A stretch of DNA of 64,000 nucleotides, from contig NZ_CAJQYY010000004.1 in assembly GCF_907164575.1 (NCBI RefSeq), positions 155,283 to 219,282 on the forward strand, read 5' to 3'. The notes beneath the pieces were generated by a model. The model made no database searches. It saw nothing but the letters and a program-made list of their open reading frames with translations, and had not been told where the DNA came from. The DNA is from Paraburkholderia gardini (lineage in GTDB: Bacteria > Pseudomonadota > Gammaproteobacteria > Burkholderiales > Burkholderiaceae). Shown one piece after another: positions 1 to 9,156 of the stretch (its first letter is position 1; each line of letters begins with the position of its first letter). The translations under genes and the position numbers were made by a program.

Positions 1-870
1 GGTCGTCGCGAGCGCGAGGAAGACGGTTCGAACGTCAACCTGGCCGCCGACGTTGCTGAAGCAGAAGGCGATACCGTGAACGTCGCAGCCGATGCACCGG
101 TGCGTGCGCCGGAGCCGCGCGTGGAACGTAGCGAAGCGAAGGATGTGACGCCGGTGGAAGTCGTGGTTGCCGCCGTTGCAACGCAAACCGCCGTGGTCAG
201 CGAACTGCACGCTGCGGCCGAAACGCCGGCTCTCGCCGTCGAAAAGGCAGCGAAGTCCGAAGCGGTTGTCCCGGCTGACGAAGCACCGGTTGCGCAGGCT
301 GGGTCCGCAGTCGAAGCGCCGGCTGCGCCGTCCTTCGAACCGGTGGCCGCGGAACCGGCACCGGCAGTCGCGGCGACGCCCGCTGAGCCCGTTGTACCGG
401 TTGCGTCTGCCGCACCCGCTGTCAGCGAGACGCTCACGCAGGTCGAACCGGTTGCTCACACGGCGGCGCCTGCCGTCGAAGCGCACGCCGAGCCGGCGCT
501 CGCGCCGGTCTACGAAGCGGCTGTCGAAGCCACCGTCGCACCGGCGGTGCAGGCTGAGGTTCACGCTGAACCACAACCTGCCGCTGTCGAAGCGCCCGTT
601 GCCGCGGTGCCAGCGCCGGCGGCACCGGTAGCAGCGACCCCGGCACGCGAGGCATCGCGCCCGAACGGCCTGTCGCCTGAAGCCCTCCAGCCGGTGCTTG
701 AACAGGCCGGCCTCGTGTGGGTGAACACCGACACGGACAAGCTGCGCGCCGCTCAGGAAGCCGCTGCTCAAACCGTCAAACCAGCACGCGTCGTGCGCGA
801 GCGCAAGCCGCTTCCGCCGGCTGACAGCGCGCCGATGCAGCAGGTCGAAACGGCAAAGCACTCGCAATAA
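1..870 (+). CDS. rne: Ribonuclease E, C-terminal part (5' end outside window)
   Basis: The gene starts left of the window; 289 codons are visible, open from base 1. What is seen is a long low-complexity stretch rich in Ala, Pro, Val and Glu, then a conserved tail containing SPEALQPVLEQAGLVWV and RERKPLPP. This matches the unstructured C-terminal scaffold that β-proteobacterial RNase E carries after its catalytic domain, where degradosome partners and RNA bind. No catalytic residues lie in the window, so the call rests on the tail, the composition and the position just upstream of moaA. A strong hairpin terminator follows 28 bases after the stop. The family call is fairly sure; the partner-binding role of the tail is known for the family, not seen here. 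Confidence 0.8.
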   Translation, partial: GRREREEDGSNVNLAADVAEAEGDTVNVAADAPVRAPEPRVERSEAKDVTPVEVVVAAVATQTAVVSELHAAAETPALAVEKAAKSEAVVPADEAPVAQAGSAVEAPAAPSFEPVAAEPAPAVAATPAEPVVPVASAAPAVSETLTQVEPVAHTAAPAVEAHAEPALAPVYEAAVEATVAPAVQAEVHAEPQPAAVEAPVAAVPAPAAPVAATPAREASRPNGLSPEALQPVLEQAGLVWVNTDTDKLRAAQEAAAQTVKPARVVRERKPLPPADSAPMQQVETAKHSQ

Positions 871-897
871 GCCAGTCTGGCTGTTACAGGCAAAAGA

Positions 898-921
898 CCC
901 GCCCTCACCGGCGGGTTTTTT
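898..921 (+). terminator. Rho-independent terminator of rne
   Basis: CCCGCC (898-903) pairs perfectly with GGCGGG (910-915) across a six-base loop and is followed directly by six T residues. Confidence 0.85.
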
Positions 922-1062
922 GTTTCTGGGGGTAGCACGCTGTTCCGGGCGCGAGCCGGTGACGCGGCGCCCATACCAGGTATGTCCCCAGGTTGGACGG
1001 GGGTCAACGGCGGGCCCCTGTCTTTCCGCTAGAATGGACATCCAGACGATACAAAAGCGATC

Positions 1063-2160
1063 ATGTCCCGACGCATCATTCCTGTTGCCGATGTCAGCGC
1101 GATTCCGGATTACTCCGGTCCCGCGCACGCGCCCCGTGGCGAGCTGACGGACACGCTCGCGCGCCCGCTGCGCGACCTGCGCATCTCGGTGACCGATCGC
1201 TGTAACTTCCGCTGCGTCTATTGCATGCCGCGCGCGGTGTTCGACAAGGACTACCCGTTCCTGCCCCACGGCGCCCTGCTCACGTTCGAGGAAATCGAGC
1301 GCCTCGCGCGCGTGTTCGTCGAACATGGCGTCGAGAAAATCCGTCTGACGGGCGGCGAGCCGCTGCTGCGCAAGAACCTCGAATTCCTGATCGAACGCCT
1401 CGCCGCGCTGAAAACCGCCGGCGGCCAGCCGCTCGATCTCACGCTCACCACCAACGGATCGCTCCTCGCCCGCAAGGCGCGCAGCCTGAAAGATGCTGGC
1501 CTGACGCGCGTTACCGTCAGTCTCGACGCGCTCGACGACGCGCTGTTCCGCCGCATGAACGACGCCGATTTCGCGGTCGACGACGTCCTGAAGGGCATCG
1601 CAGCCGCACACGATGCCGGACTCGCACCGATCAAGGTGAACATGGTCGTGAAACGCGGCACGAACGACACCGAGATCATCCCGATGGCGCGGCACTTCAA
1701 GGGCACGAGTGCGGTGCTGCGCTTTATCGAATACATGGATGTCGGCACGTCGAACGGCTGGAACATGACTGAAGTCCTGCCTTCGGCGGACGTCATCGAG
1801 CGCATCGCCGCGCATTTCCCGCTCGTGCCGCTCGAAGCGCACAGTGCCGCCGAAACCGCGCAGCGCTGGGGTTACGCCGACGGCGGTGGCGAAGTCGGCG
1901 TGATTTCCAGCGTCACGCGTGCGTTCTGCGGCAGTTGCACCCGCGCGCGGCTGTCGACCGAAGGCAAGCTGTATCTGTGTCTCTTTGCCTCGTCCGGCCA
2001 CGATCTGCGCGCGCTCGTGCGCAATGGCGCAAGCGATGCCGAGATTGCCACCGCCGTCGCCCGCATCTGGCACACGCGCGCCGATCGCTACTCGCAGTTG
2101 CGCGGCAGCGCGAGCGCGTCGGAAGAGCGGCGCGTTGAAATGTCGTACATCGGCGGCTAA
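1063..2160 (+). CDS. moaA: GTP 3',8-cyclase MoaA
   Basis: This radical SAM enzyme starts molybdenum-cofactor synthesis by rearranging GTP to 3',8-cyclo-GTP in the cytosol. The N-terminal 4Fe-4S cluster motif CxxxCxxC is at Cys47, Cys51 and Cys54, followed by the SAM-binding TGGEPLL at about residue 96. The second, GTP-binding cluster is formed by Cys289, Cys292 and Cys306. The protein ends in Gly-Gly, as MoaA needs for activity. At 365 residues it is slightly longer than E. coli MoaA because of a 35-residue N-terminal lead. A -10-like TAGAAT lies at 1030-1035 without a clear -35. mobA and moeA follow in the same direction. Confidence 0.97.
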   Translation: MSRRIIPVADVSAIPDYSGPAHAPRGELTDTLARPLRDLRISVTDRCNFRCVYCMPRAVFDKDYPFLPHGALLTFEEIERLARVFVEHGVEKIRLTGGEPLLRKNLEFLIERLAALKTAGGQPLDLTLTTNGSLLARKARSLKDAGLTRVTVSLDALDDALFRRMNDADFAVDDVLKGIAAAHDAGLAPIKVNMVVKRGTNDTEIIPMARHFKGTSAVLRFIEYMDVGTSNGWNMTEVLPSADVIERIAAHFPLVPLEAHSAAETAQRWGYADGGGEVGVISSVTRAFCGSCTRARLSTEGKLYLCLFASSGHDLRALVRNGASDAEIATAVARIWHTRADRYSQLRGSASASEERRVEMSYIGG

Positions 2161-2173
2161 GGCCGTCGCGTTC

Positions 2174-2788
2174 ATGTCGATCCCCACCGGACAGATCACC
2201 GGCCTCGTTCTCGCAGGCGGACGCGGCACGCGCATGGGCGGCCTCGACAAAGGCCTGCAACCCCTGCACGGCGAGCCGCTGGCGCTGCATGTGCTCAGGC
2301 GTCTCGCGCCCCAGACCGGACCGGTTCTGATCAGCGCCAACCGTCACATCGAGCAGTACGCCGAACTGGGCGCGGCGTTCGGCGCGACGGTCGTCGGCGA
2401 TTCCCTGCCCGGTTTTCCAGGCCCGCTCGCCGGGCTGCTGGCCGGGCTGCGCGCGGCGCAAACCGGTTTCGTGCTGAGCGCGCCGTGCGACACGCCGAAT
2501 CTTCCCGCCGGCCTCGCGCAGCAACTGGTCGACGCGCTCGAAGCGAACGCGGCCGATATCGCTACCGTCACGACCCGGGACGCGAGCGGCGAAACCGTCC
2601 TGCATCCTGTTATCGCACTGCTACGCACGTCGCTGGCCGACGATCTGGCGACTTTCCTCGCCGCCGGCGAGCGCAAGGTACGCGCGTGGTACGCGCGCCA
2701 CACGACCGTCGAAGTCGGCTTTACCGACGGGCGCGCGTTTTACAATGCCAACTCCTTGCAGGAACTCGCCGATCTCGAACGGGCATAA
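2174..2788 (+). CDS. mobA: Molybdenum cofactor guanylyltransferase MobA
   Basis: MobA attaches GMP to molybdopterin to give the bis-MGD form used by DMSO-reductase-type enzymes. The nucleotide-binding signature LVLAGGRGTRMGGLDKGL is at the N terminus, and the GPLAGLLAGL and SAPCDTPNLP segments typical of this NTP-transferase family follow. I chose the ATG at 2174, 13 bases after the moaA stop, because it places the nucleotide loop near residue 13 as usual. The frame is open further upstream but overlaps moaA and has no family similarity there. The product is 204 residues, close to the E. coli enzyme. It is probably cotranscribed with moaA. Confidence 0.95.
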   Translation: MSIPTGQITGLVLAGGRGTRMGGLDKGLQPLHGEPLALHVLRRLAPQTGPVLISANRHIEQYAELGAAFGATVVGDSLPGFPGPLAGLLAGLRAAQTGFVLSAPCDTPNLPAGLAQQLVDALEANAADIATVTTRDASGETVLHPVIALLRTSLADDLATFLAAGERKVRAWYARHTTVEVGFTDGRAFYNANSLQELADLERA

Positions 2789-2878
2789 GACCTTGTGCAG
2801 CGGCTATAGCCGCCTCCGGTCGCACGCGTCACGAGACGATCGCCGGATCCGCATCCGGGCCGCGACGCATCTCACCCA

Positions 2879-4177
2879 ATGACCACGTTTAACGACTTTT
2901 CCCGTTGTATCGTCCAGTACGACCCTCACGCGCTGCCTGTGTCCTCGGCCCAGGCGATCGTGCGCGAATGGGCGAGCCCGGTGACGGCAGTCGAGCGCGT
3001 GCCGTTGCATGACGCGCTCGACCGCGTGCTGGCCGAAGATATCGTTTCGCCGATCAACGTGCCCGCGCACGACAATTCGGCGATGGACGGCTACGCGTTC
3101 GACGGCGCATCGCTCGAAGCACAGGTCGCCGCCCAGGTTTCGCTTCGAGTCGCGGGGAAGGCGCTCGCGGGTCACGCGTTCGGGCGGGCAATCACGGCTG
3201 GAGAATGCGTGCGCGTCATGACCGGCGCGCTGATCCCGCCCGGCTGCGACACGGTCGTGCCGCAGGAAGCCGTGACCCGCGAAGCGGACACGGTTCATTT
3301 CGCCGCGACCGCATTGATGCGTGGCGCGAATCGCCGCCTCGCCGGAGAGGATCTGGCACAGGGCCAGCCCGCATTGCGCGCGGGCCGCATCGTGCGTGCA
3401 TCCGATCTCGGTCTGCTTGCCTCGCTGGGTATCGGCGAAGTGCCGGTGCGCCGGCGACTGCGCGTCGCGTTCTTTTCCACCGGCGACGAGTTGCGCTCGC
3501 TCGGCGAGCCGCTCGACCCCGGCTGCGTGTACGACAGTAACCGTCACACGCTGTTCGCGATGCTGCGCCGGATGAACATCGCCGCGCTGGATCTTGGCGT
3601 CGTGCGCGATGAACCGGCCGCGCTCGAAGCGGCACTGCGCAACGCTGCCGAAAGCGCGGACGTCGTGCTGACGTCTGGCGGCGTCTCGGTTGGCGAAGCA
3701 GATTTCACGAAGCAGCTGGTACGCACGTTCGGCGACGTCGCGTTCTGGAGTCTCGCGATGCGCCCAGGCCGCCCGCTGGCGTTTGGCCGCGTATGGTCCG
3801 GCGGCCGGCCCGGCGCCGGTCACCCCGCGCTGTTCTTCGGCCTGCCGGGCAATCCCGTCGCGGTGATGGTGACCTTCTACCAGATCGTGCGCGAAGCGCT
3901 CATCGTCATGTCCGGCGCGACGGTTTCGCCGCAACCTGTTATTTCGGCGACCAGCACGCAGGCGATCCGCAAACGCCCTGGCCGCACGGAATTCCAGCGC
4001 GGCATCGCGACACGCGACCCGCACGGCCAGTGGCACGTCACGCCAACCGGTTCGCAAGGCTCCGGCGTGCTCAGTTCGATGAGCGAAGCGAATTGTTTCC
4101 TCATGCTCGCGCACGAGCAATCTGACATCGATGAAGGCGACACTGTCGACATCATGCTGTTCGACGGCCTCGTCTGA
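2879..4177 (+). CDS. moeA: Molybdopterin molybdenumtransferase MoeA
   Basis: MoeA inserts molybdate into adenylated molybdopterin, the last common step of cofactor assembly. The 432-residue protein shows the family segments NSAMDGYAF in domain 1, the MTGALIPPGCDTVVPQE region, the STGDEL motif, the TSGGVSVGEADF segment and the LPGNPVAV loop of the catalytic domain. It lies 90 bases after mobA in the same direction, giving moaA-mobA-moeA. The partner Mog, which supplies the adenylated intermediate, is encoded far away at 50219-50839. moaB, moaC, moaD and moaE are not in the window. Confidence 0.96.
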   Translation: MTTFNDFSRCIVQYDPHALPVSSAQAIVREWASPVTAVERVPLHDALDRVLAEDIVSPINVPAHDNSAMDGYAFDGASLEAQVAAQVSLRVAGKALAGHAFGRAITAGECVRVMTGALIPPGCDTVVPQEAVTREADTVHFAATALMRGANRRLAGEDLAQGQPALRAGRIVRASDLGLLASLGIGEVPVRRRLRVAFFSTGDELRSLGEPLDPGCVYDSNRHTLFAMLRRMNIAALDLGVVRDEPAALEAALRNAAESADVVLTSGGVSVGEADFTKQLVRTFGDVAFWSLAMRPGRPLAFGRVWSGGRPGAGHPALFFGLPGNPVAVMVTFYQIVREALIVMSGATVSPQPVISATSTQAIRKRPGRTEFQRGIATRDPHGQWHVTPTGSQGSGVLSSMSEANCFLMLAHEQSDIDEGDTVDIMLFDGLV

Positions 4178-4223
4178 ACACCCCATCTCAACGAAACCAT
4201 CACGACTAGCAGGTTTGATTCAA

Positions 4224-4499
4224 ATGAAAAAGCAGATCTCCTTCATCGCGCCGGGACAAACCGCCAAGGCGCTGATTCTGGTTTATCTGACGTTCAGCGT
4301 GCCGATCGTGTTGCTAGGCGTGCTCGTCGCATTCTTCCGCTATGGCTCCGTCGAACTGAGCACCGTGTTCAGCGCGCTGCTGCTGAACGCGATTCTCGGT
4401 TTCATCCTGCTGTGGATCGCGTGCCACGCGTATAACTGGGTTGCGTCGCGCTTTGGCGGCATCGAGATTCATCTGTCCGACGCGCCGGAAGAAGCCTGA
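4224..4499 (+). CDS. Small two-helix membrane protein, unknown function
   Basis: The 91-residue product begins MKKQISFIAPGQTAK. It has two strongly hydrophobic segments, roughly residues 16-38 and 49-70, separated by a short loop, and an acidic soluble tail, so it is probably an inner-membrane protein. The start at 4224 was preferred to an upstream in-frame ATG inside moeA because it begins right before the membrane segment. Its stop overlaps the start of the next gene as TGATG, so the two are translationally coupled and probably belong to the moa/moe transcript. I do not recognise a named family. Confidence 0.75.
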   Translation: MKKQISFIAPGQTAKALILVYLTFSVPIVLLGVLVAFFRYGSVELSTVFSALLLNAILGFILLWIACHAYNWVASRFGGIEIHLSDAPEEA

Positions 4500-4996
4500 T
4501 GGCCGCCACCATCCGCTCAGCGACGCCCGCCGACATCGGCGCGATTTTCGCGCTCATCTACGAGCTGGCCGAATTTGAAAAGCTCACGCATCTGTTCGTC
4601 GCGACCGAAGAGGGCCTGCACGATGCGTTGTTCGGTGAGAAGCCTTCGTCAGAAGCGCTGGTTGCCGAAGCAGACGGATGCGTCGTGGGCTTCGCGCTCT
4701 TCTTCCACAATTTTTCGACGTTCCTCGGTCGCCGTGGGCTGTATCTCGAGGATCTCTACATCCAGCCTTCACAACGCGGCACGGGTCTCGGCACGGCGAT
4801 GCTGCAGCGCCTCGCCGCGCTGGCCGTCGAACGCCAGTGCGGACGCTTCGAATGGTCCGTGCTGGACTGGAACCAGCCAGCCATCGATTTCTACGAGAAG
4901 ATGGGCGCGAGCGTAATGCCCGACTGGCGCATCGTGCGCATCACGGGCGACGCGCTCGAGAAGCTGGCCGCGCCTGGGCGTATCAAGGCGGGTTGA
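4499..4996 (+). CDS. GNAT-family N-acetyltransferase (SSAT-like)
   Basis: The 165-residue protein has the GNAT fold signature: LYLEDLYIQPSQRGTGLGTAML combines β4 with the acetyl-CoA pyrophosphate loop R-G-T-G-L-G. WNQPAIDFYEKMGA is the usual C-terminal motif B. The segment FSTFLGRRGLYLEDLY is characteristic of the diamine/thialysine acetyltransferase branch related to spermidine/spermine N1-acetyltransferase, so a small amine is the likely substrate; this is inference from the subfamily. The start overlaps the preceding stop by one base (TGATG). Confidence 0.85.
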   Translation: MAATIRSATPADIGAIFALIYELAEFEKLTHLFVATEEGLHDALFGEKPSSEALVAEADGCVVGFALFFHNFSTFLGRRGLYLEDLYIQPSQRGTGLGTAMLQRLAALAVERQCGRFEWSVLDWNQPAIDFYEKMGASVMPDWRIVRITGDALEKLAAPGRIKAG

Positions 4997-5104
4997 TTGC
5001 CTGGCTCTGCCGCGCCGCCATTGGTGTCGGGTTAGCGAAGTTTTCCTTCGATGGGCCCGCCGTCGTCAGTCAGCTAGCGTCAACCACGTTGCACACGCTG
5101 GGCA

Positions 5105-5138
5105 TCTTCACCCCGCCGCAGCGTGCGGTGCGTGAAGA
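5105..5138. other. Imperfect stem-loop between convergent genes
   Basis: TCTTCAC (5105-5111) pairs with GTGAAGA (5132-5138), and CCGCA pairs with TGCGG around a GCG loop. It sits just outside the rmuC stop in the gap between the acetyltransferase and rmuC. There is no T-run on either strand, so it is at best an atypical terminator or mRNA end-protecting hairpin. Confidence 0.4.
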
Positions 5139-5143
5139 CCGGA

Positions 5144-6628
5144 TCACGGTTCGTCCGCATCCGCGCCTGAGAGCGTATCGCCGAGCAGCCCGCTCGCCGC
5201 TTCGCCCGGCAACGCCTCGACATCGCGCAACTTGCGGTTCATCACCCGCGTACGCGTTTCTGCCTGTTCGATCGAACGCGTGACGGTTTCGAGTTGCGCC
5301 TTTGTCTTCGACAGCACGTCGCCGAACTTGCCGAACTCCGTTTTCACCGCGCCCAGAACCTGCCAGACCTCGCTCGAACGCTTTTCGATCGCCAGCGTGC
5401 GAAAACCCATCTGCAGACTGTTGAGCAACGCTGTCAGCGTGGTCGGGCCAGCAATCGTCACGCGGTATTCACGCTGTAACAGGTCGGTCAGGCCAGGGCG
5501 ACGCAGGATCTCCGCATACAGACCCTCGGTTGGCAGGAACAGCAACGCGAAATCAGTGGTATGCGGCGGCGATACGTACTTTTCCGCGATGGTCCGTGCC
5601 TCCGCGCGGATACGCGCTTCGAGCGCGCGCGACGCGTCTTCGACCGCCACCGGATCAGCCCGCTCCTGCGCATCGATCAGACGCTCATAGTCTTCGCGCG
5701 GGAATTTGGCATCGATCGGCAGCCACACCGGAATCGCGACGCCATCGGCTGAATCTTGCCGCCCCGGCAGCTTGATCGCGAACTCCACACGATCGCCGCT
5801 CTTCGGAATCGTGGCGACGTTCTTCGCGTACTGGTCGGACGTCAGCAACTGTTCGAGCAACGCCTCCAGCTGCACTTCGCCCCACGTGCCGCGCGTCTTC
5901 ACGTTCGTCAGCACCTTCTTGAGATCGCCGACGCCCGCGGCGAGCGTCTGCATCTCCCCCAGCCCGCGATGCACCTGCTCGAGCCGGTCGGAGACCTGCT
6001 TGAACGATTCGCCAAGACGCTGCTCGAGTGTCGCGTGCAGTTTCTCGTCGACCGTGCGACGCATTTCCTCGAGCTTCGTCGAGTTGTTCGCCTCGATGTC
6101 CTTCAGACGCTGCTCGATCGTCGCCCGGACCTCGGCGAAACGCCGGTCGTTCGCCTCGGTCAGCTGGGCCAGCTGCATCGTGAGCGTGTCGCCGAAGCGC
6201 TTGAGCGTCACGCCCTGCTCTTCTCGCGCCTGCAACGACTGCTGCTGCAAACTCTGGCGCACGGCTTCGAGCTGTTGCGCGTTCGATTCGGTGAGCTTCA
6301 CGAGCTGCTGCGCAAAGCCGTCGATCTGGTTGTTCTGGACGGTCGCGATACTCGTGAGCTGCGACGCAAGTGTCGTCTGGAACTGCGAAAAGCCGCTGGC
6401 CAGTTCCAGCCGCGACGTGCGCGCCGTCTCCGTGATCTCGCTGCGCAGTTCACGTTCGAGCCGTTCGTAAGCACGCGCCTGCGCGTCGGCGGCGTCGGTC
6501 ATCCGCCCGCCGAGCGCCGCGAGAGAGTCGTTCGTATCGGCACCGTTGCGGCCGCGCATCAACACGAGCAAGGCAACGACAAGCGCGATCGCCAGAATGA
6601 CGACGGCCGCGAGCAAAAGAGTGGTCAT
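5144..6628 (-). CDS. rmuC: DNA recombination protein RmuC
   Basis: RmuC is a membrane-anchored protein with a PD-(D/E)XK-type nuclease-like domain that limits recombination at inverted repeats. The 494-residue product has one N-terminal transmembrane helix (about residues 4-24), a long coiled coil from about 30 to 220 and then the conserved RmuC domain, with GTWGEVQLEALLEQLL, the LPIDAKFPREDYERL segment and the FLPTEGLYAEILR and LLNSLQMGFRTLAIEK blocks. Its start overlaps the stop of the upstream dehydrogenase gene by four bases (6625-6628), so the pair is cotranscribed. Confidence 0.95.
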   Translation of the reverse strand: MTTLLLAAVVILAIALVVALLVLMRGRNGADTNDSLAALGGRMTDAADAQARAYERLERELRSEITETARTSRLELASGFSQFQTTLASQLTSIATVQNNQIDGFAQQLVKLTESNAQQLEAVRQSLQQQSLQAREEQGVTLKRFGDTLTMQLAQLTEANDRRFAEVRATIEQRLKDIEANNSTKLEEMRRTVDEKLHATLEQRLGESFKQVSDRLEQVHRGLGEMQTLAAGVGDLKKVLTNVKTRGTWGEVQLEALLEQLLTSDQYAKNVATIPKSGDRVEFAIKLPGRQDSADGVAIPVWLPIDAKFPREDYERLIDAQERADPVAVEDASRALEARIRAEARTIAEKYVSPPHTTDFALLFLPTEGLYAEILRRPGLTDLLQREYRVTIAGPTTLTALLNSLQMGFRTLAIEKRSSEVWQVLGAVKTEFGKFGDVLSKTKAQLETVTRSIEQAETRTRVMNRKLRDVEALPGEAASGLLGDTLSGADADEP

Positions 6629-7614
6629 GTACGCCCTTTCCCCAGCACTTCAGGATTGATCGGACTGGGCGGCCGCTCGGCACGCGGACCCTCGCCGAGC
6701 GCCGCGATGAGATTGTCCGCCGCGAGATTCGCCATCGCGCGCCGCGTGGCTTCGGTCGCGCTCGCGATATGCGGCGTGAGCACCACGTTCGGCACGGTAA
6801 GCAGATCGGGATTGAGCTTCGGCTCGCCTTCGTACACGTCGAGGCCTGCCGCCGCGATGCGCTTCGCGCGCAATGCCTCGACGAGCGCGGCGTCATCGAC
6901 AATACCGCCACGCGCGATATTCGTGAGCGTCGCCGTCGGCTTCATCAAGGCAAGCTCGGCCGCGCCGATCGTGTGATGACTGTCCTTCGTATAGGGCAGC
7001 ACTAGCACGACGTGATCGGCACGACGCAACAGTTCTTCCTTCGATACGTACTGCGCGTTCAGTTCAGCCTCGATCTGCTCCGCGACGCGCGAGCGGTTGT
7101 GATAGATCACCTGCATGTTGAAGCCGCGCGCACGCCGCGCCAGCGCCTGCCCGATGCGCCCCATGCCGATCACGCCAAGGGTCGAGCCGTACACGTCGCC
7201 GCCAAGGAAACTGTCGTAGCTCCACTTCTGCCAGTGGCCGGCGCGCAACCAGTGTCCGGATTCCTCGATACGGCGCGCGGCCGCCATCATCAGCGCCCAG
7301 CCGAAATCGGCCGTCGACTCGTTCAGGACATCGGGCGTGTTCGTGCCGAGCACGTTCGCGCGATTGAACGCGGCCATATCGAAGTTGTTGTAGCCGACGG
7401 CCATGTTCGCCACCACACGCAGCCGTGGCGCCGCGGCAAGTGTCGATGCCCCGACCGGGTCGCCGGCTGTCAGCGCGCCGTCCTTGTCGGCAAGCCGGCG
7501 GGCAAGTTCGTCGGCGCCCAGCACGTCTGCGTTGTTCCAGTCCACATCGAAATGCTGCTTGAGCCGGTCGATCACGTCCGGAAAGATCGGACGTGCCACA
7601 AGAATCTTCTGCAT
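6625..7614 (-). CDS. NAD(P)-dependent 2-hydroxyacid dehydrogenase (glyoxylate/hydroxypyruvate reductase type)
   Basis: The 329-residue enzyme belongs to the D-isomer-specific 2-hydroxyacid dehydrogenases that reduce glyoxylate or hydroxypyruvate. It shows the Rossmann dinucleotide loop GVIGMGRIGQALARRA and the three family signatures, including NIARGGIVDDAALVEAL with the substrate Arg and TPHIASATEATR with the catalytic His. Two ATGs are possible (7620 and 7614). The upstream GGAGA is one base from the first and well spaced from the second, so MQKILVARP at 7614 is preferred. It is translationally coupled to rmuC. Which hydroxyacid it uses cannot be told from sequence. Confidence 0.9.
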   Translation of the reverse strand: MQKILVARPIFPDVIDRLKQHFDVDWNNADVLGADELARRLADKDGALTAGDPVGASTLAAAPRLRVVANMAVGYNNFDMAAFNRANVLGTNTPDVLNESTADFGWALMMAAARRIEESGHWLRAGHWQKWSYDSFLGGDVYGSTLGVIGMGRIGQALARRARGFNMQVIYHNRSRVAEQIEAELNAQYVSKEELLRRADHVVLVLPYTKDSHHTIGAAELALMKPTATLTNIARGGIVDDAALVEALRAKRIAAAGLDVYEGEPKLNPDLLTVPNVVLTPHIASATEATRRAMANLAADNLIAALGEGPRAERPPSPINPEVLGKGRT

Positions 7615-7682
7615 TGTCATTCTCCGGAGTTGCCGCCCGCGCCGCCCGCACACGACGCTGGCCTCATTACGCCTCTATACAG

Positions 7683-9113
7683 TCAGAAAAACAGCCAGGT
7701 GCCCAGCAGGAACACTGGCATCAACACGACCAGCGCCCAGCCAAGGTACGCGAAAAAGCCCGGCATGCGCACGCCGCGCGATTCCGCGATCGCCTTGACC
7801 ATGAAATTCGGCGCGTTGCCGATATAGCTGTTCGCGCCCATGAACACCGAGCCCGCAGAAATGGCCGCGAGCGTCATGGCGCCCGAGGTCATGAGCGTAT
7901 GCGCATCTCCGCCGGCCAGGTTGAAAAACACCAGATAGGTTGGCGCGTTGTCCAGGAACGACGACAGGATGCCGGTCGCCCAGAAATACATCGCATCGTG
8001 CGGCTGGCCCGACGCGTCGTTGACGAGATGCACGATGCCCGCGAACGCGCCGTCCTGGCCCGCGCGCAGGATCACGATAACCGGCGCGATCGTCACGAAG
8101 ATACCGGCGAACAGCTTCGCCACTTCCTCGATGGGCGCCCAGTTGAAATCGTTGCCTTCGCGTGCGGTGCGCGGCGTGATGGCGAGCGATACGAGCGTCA
8201 CGACGATCAGCGCCGCGTCGCGAACCGCGTTTTGCAGCGCTACGTGCGTGCCGAACAGGTCGAATTCGATACCCGGCTTCCACAGGCCGCTCATCAGCAC
8301 GAGCCCGATCACCGCGCCGAGCAGCACGAAATTGATCTTGCCATCGAGCCCGAACGGCGCGGAATCGGGCGTCGGATCCAGAAACGGTGTGCGCGACTCC
8401 TCGCGATGGCGGAAATAGTACGAATCGAGCACGTAAAAGATGGCGAGCAGCGCCACGCAGACAAACAGCATCGGCAACGCGAGATGCGTCGTCGTCCAGA
8501 AAAAGTTCACGCCGTTGAGAAAGCCGAGGAAGAGCGGCGGATCGCCGAGCGGCGACAGCGAGCCGCCTGCATTCGCGACCAGAAAGATGAAGAACACCAC
8601 GACGTGAACCACGTGTTTGCGATTGTCGTTCGCGCGCAGGAGCGGGCGAATCAGCAGCATCGCCGCGCCCGTCGTGCCCATGATGCTGGCGAGCACGGTG
8701 CCGAGCGCGAGAATGCCCGTGTTAAGACGTGGCGAGCCATGCAGGTTCCCACGTACGCAAATGCCGCCCGCCACCGTATAGAGCGAAGTCAGCAGCACGA
8801 TGAACGGGATGTATTCCTCGAACAGCGCATGCACGAACGTGCCGAACGCCACATCCGCGCCGAAAGCGACGGCGAACGGAATCAGGAATACGGCTGCCCA
8901 TGCCGCCGAGATCTTGCCGAAATGGTGATGCCAGAACGTCGGCGCGACGAGCGGGAATATCGCGATAGAAAGCAGCATGCCCGCAAAAGGCACGCCCCAT
9001 GACGCGGAAAGCGTTGCACCATCGAGTGTGGCGGCGGCGGCAAGTTGTGGACACGTTGCCACCAGCAAGGCAACAAGCGCCATGCCCGCGCGCGACGCGG
9101 TATGTCGTTTCAT
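7683..9113 (-). CDS. NhaD-type Na+/H+ antiporter
   Basis: The 476-residue membrane protein begins with a cleavable-looking signal (MKRHTASRAG... CPQLAAAA) and then has about twelve hydrophobic segments. Segments such as ANAGGSLSPLGDPPLFLGFLNG and ATGILSSFLDNAPTYLVFFNLAGG are typical of the NhaD branch of the ion-transporter superfamily, which exchanges Na+ or Li+ for protons. The ATG at 9113 was chosen because upstream in-frame codons (to 9269) encode no recognisable sequence and precede the signal peptide. It stands alone between a dehydrogenase gene and a LutC-like gene, both on the same strand. Confidence 0.88.
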   Translation of the reverse strand: MKRHTASRAGMALVALLVATCPQLAAAATLDGATLSASWGVPFAGMLLSIAIFPLVAPTFWHHHFGKISAAWAAVFLIPFAVAFGADVAFGTFVHALFEEYIPFIVLLTSLYTVAGGICVRGNLHGSPRLNTGILALGTVLASIMGTTGAAMLLIRPLLRANDNRKHVVHVVVFFIFLVANAGGSLSPLGDPPLFLGFLNGVNFFWTTTHLALPMLFVCVALLAIFYVLDSYYFRHREESRTPFLDPTPDSAPFGLDGKINFVLLGAVIGLVLMSGLWKPGIEFDLFGTHVALQNAVRDAALIVVTLVSLAITPRTAREGNDFNWAPIEEVAKLFAGIFVTIAPVIVILRAGQDGAFAGIVHLVNDASGQPHDAMYFWATGILSSFLDNAPTYLVFFNLAGGDAHTLMTSGAMTLAAISAGSVFMGANSYIGNAPNFMVKAIAESRGVRMPGFFAYLGWALVVLMPVFLLGTWLFF

Positions 9114-9156
9114 CAGGGGATCCGGAATTGAGATAAGCGACCGGTCGCGTAACGCT

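Noticed and set aside
2804..4186. Minus-strand 460-codon frame opposite moeA
   Set aside because: No recognisable domain; moeA in the other strand is unambiguous.
7593..9002. Plus-strand 469-codon frame opposite the antiporter gene
   Set aside because: Arg/His/Gln-rich shadow; the antiporter on the minus strand has clear membrane segments and family blocks.
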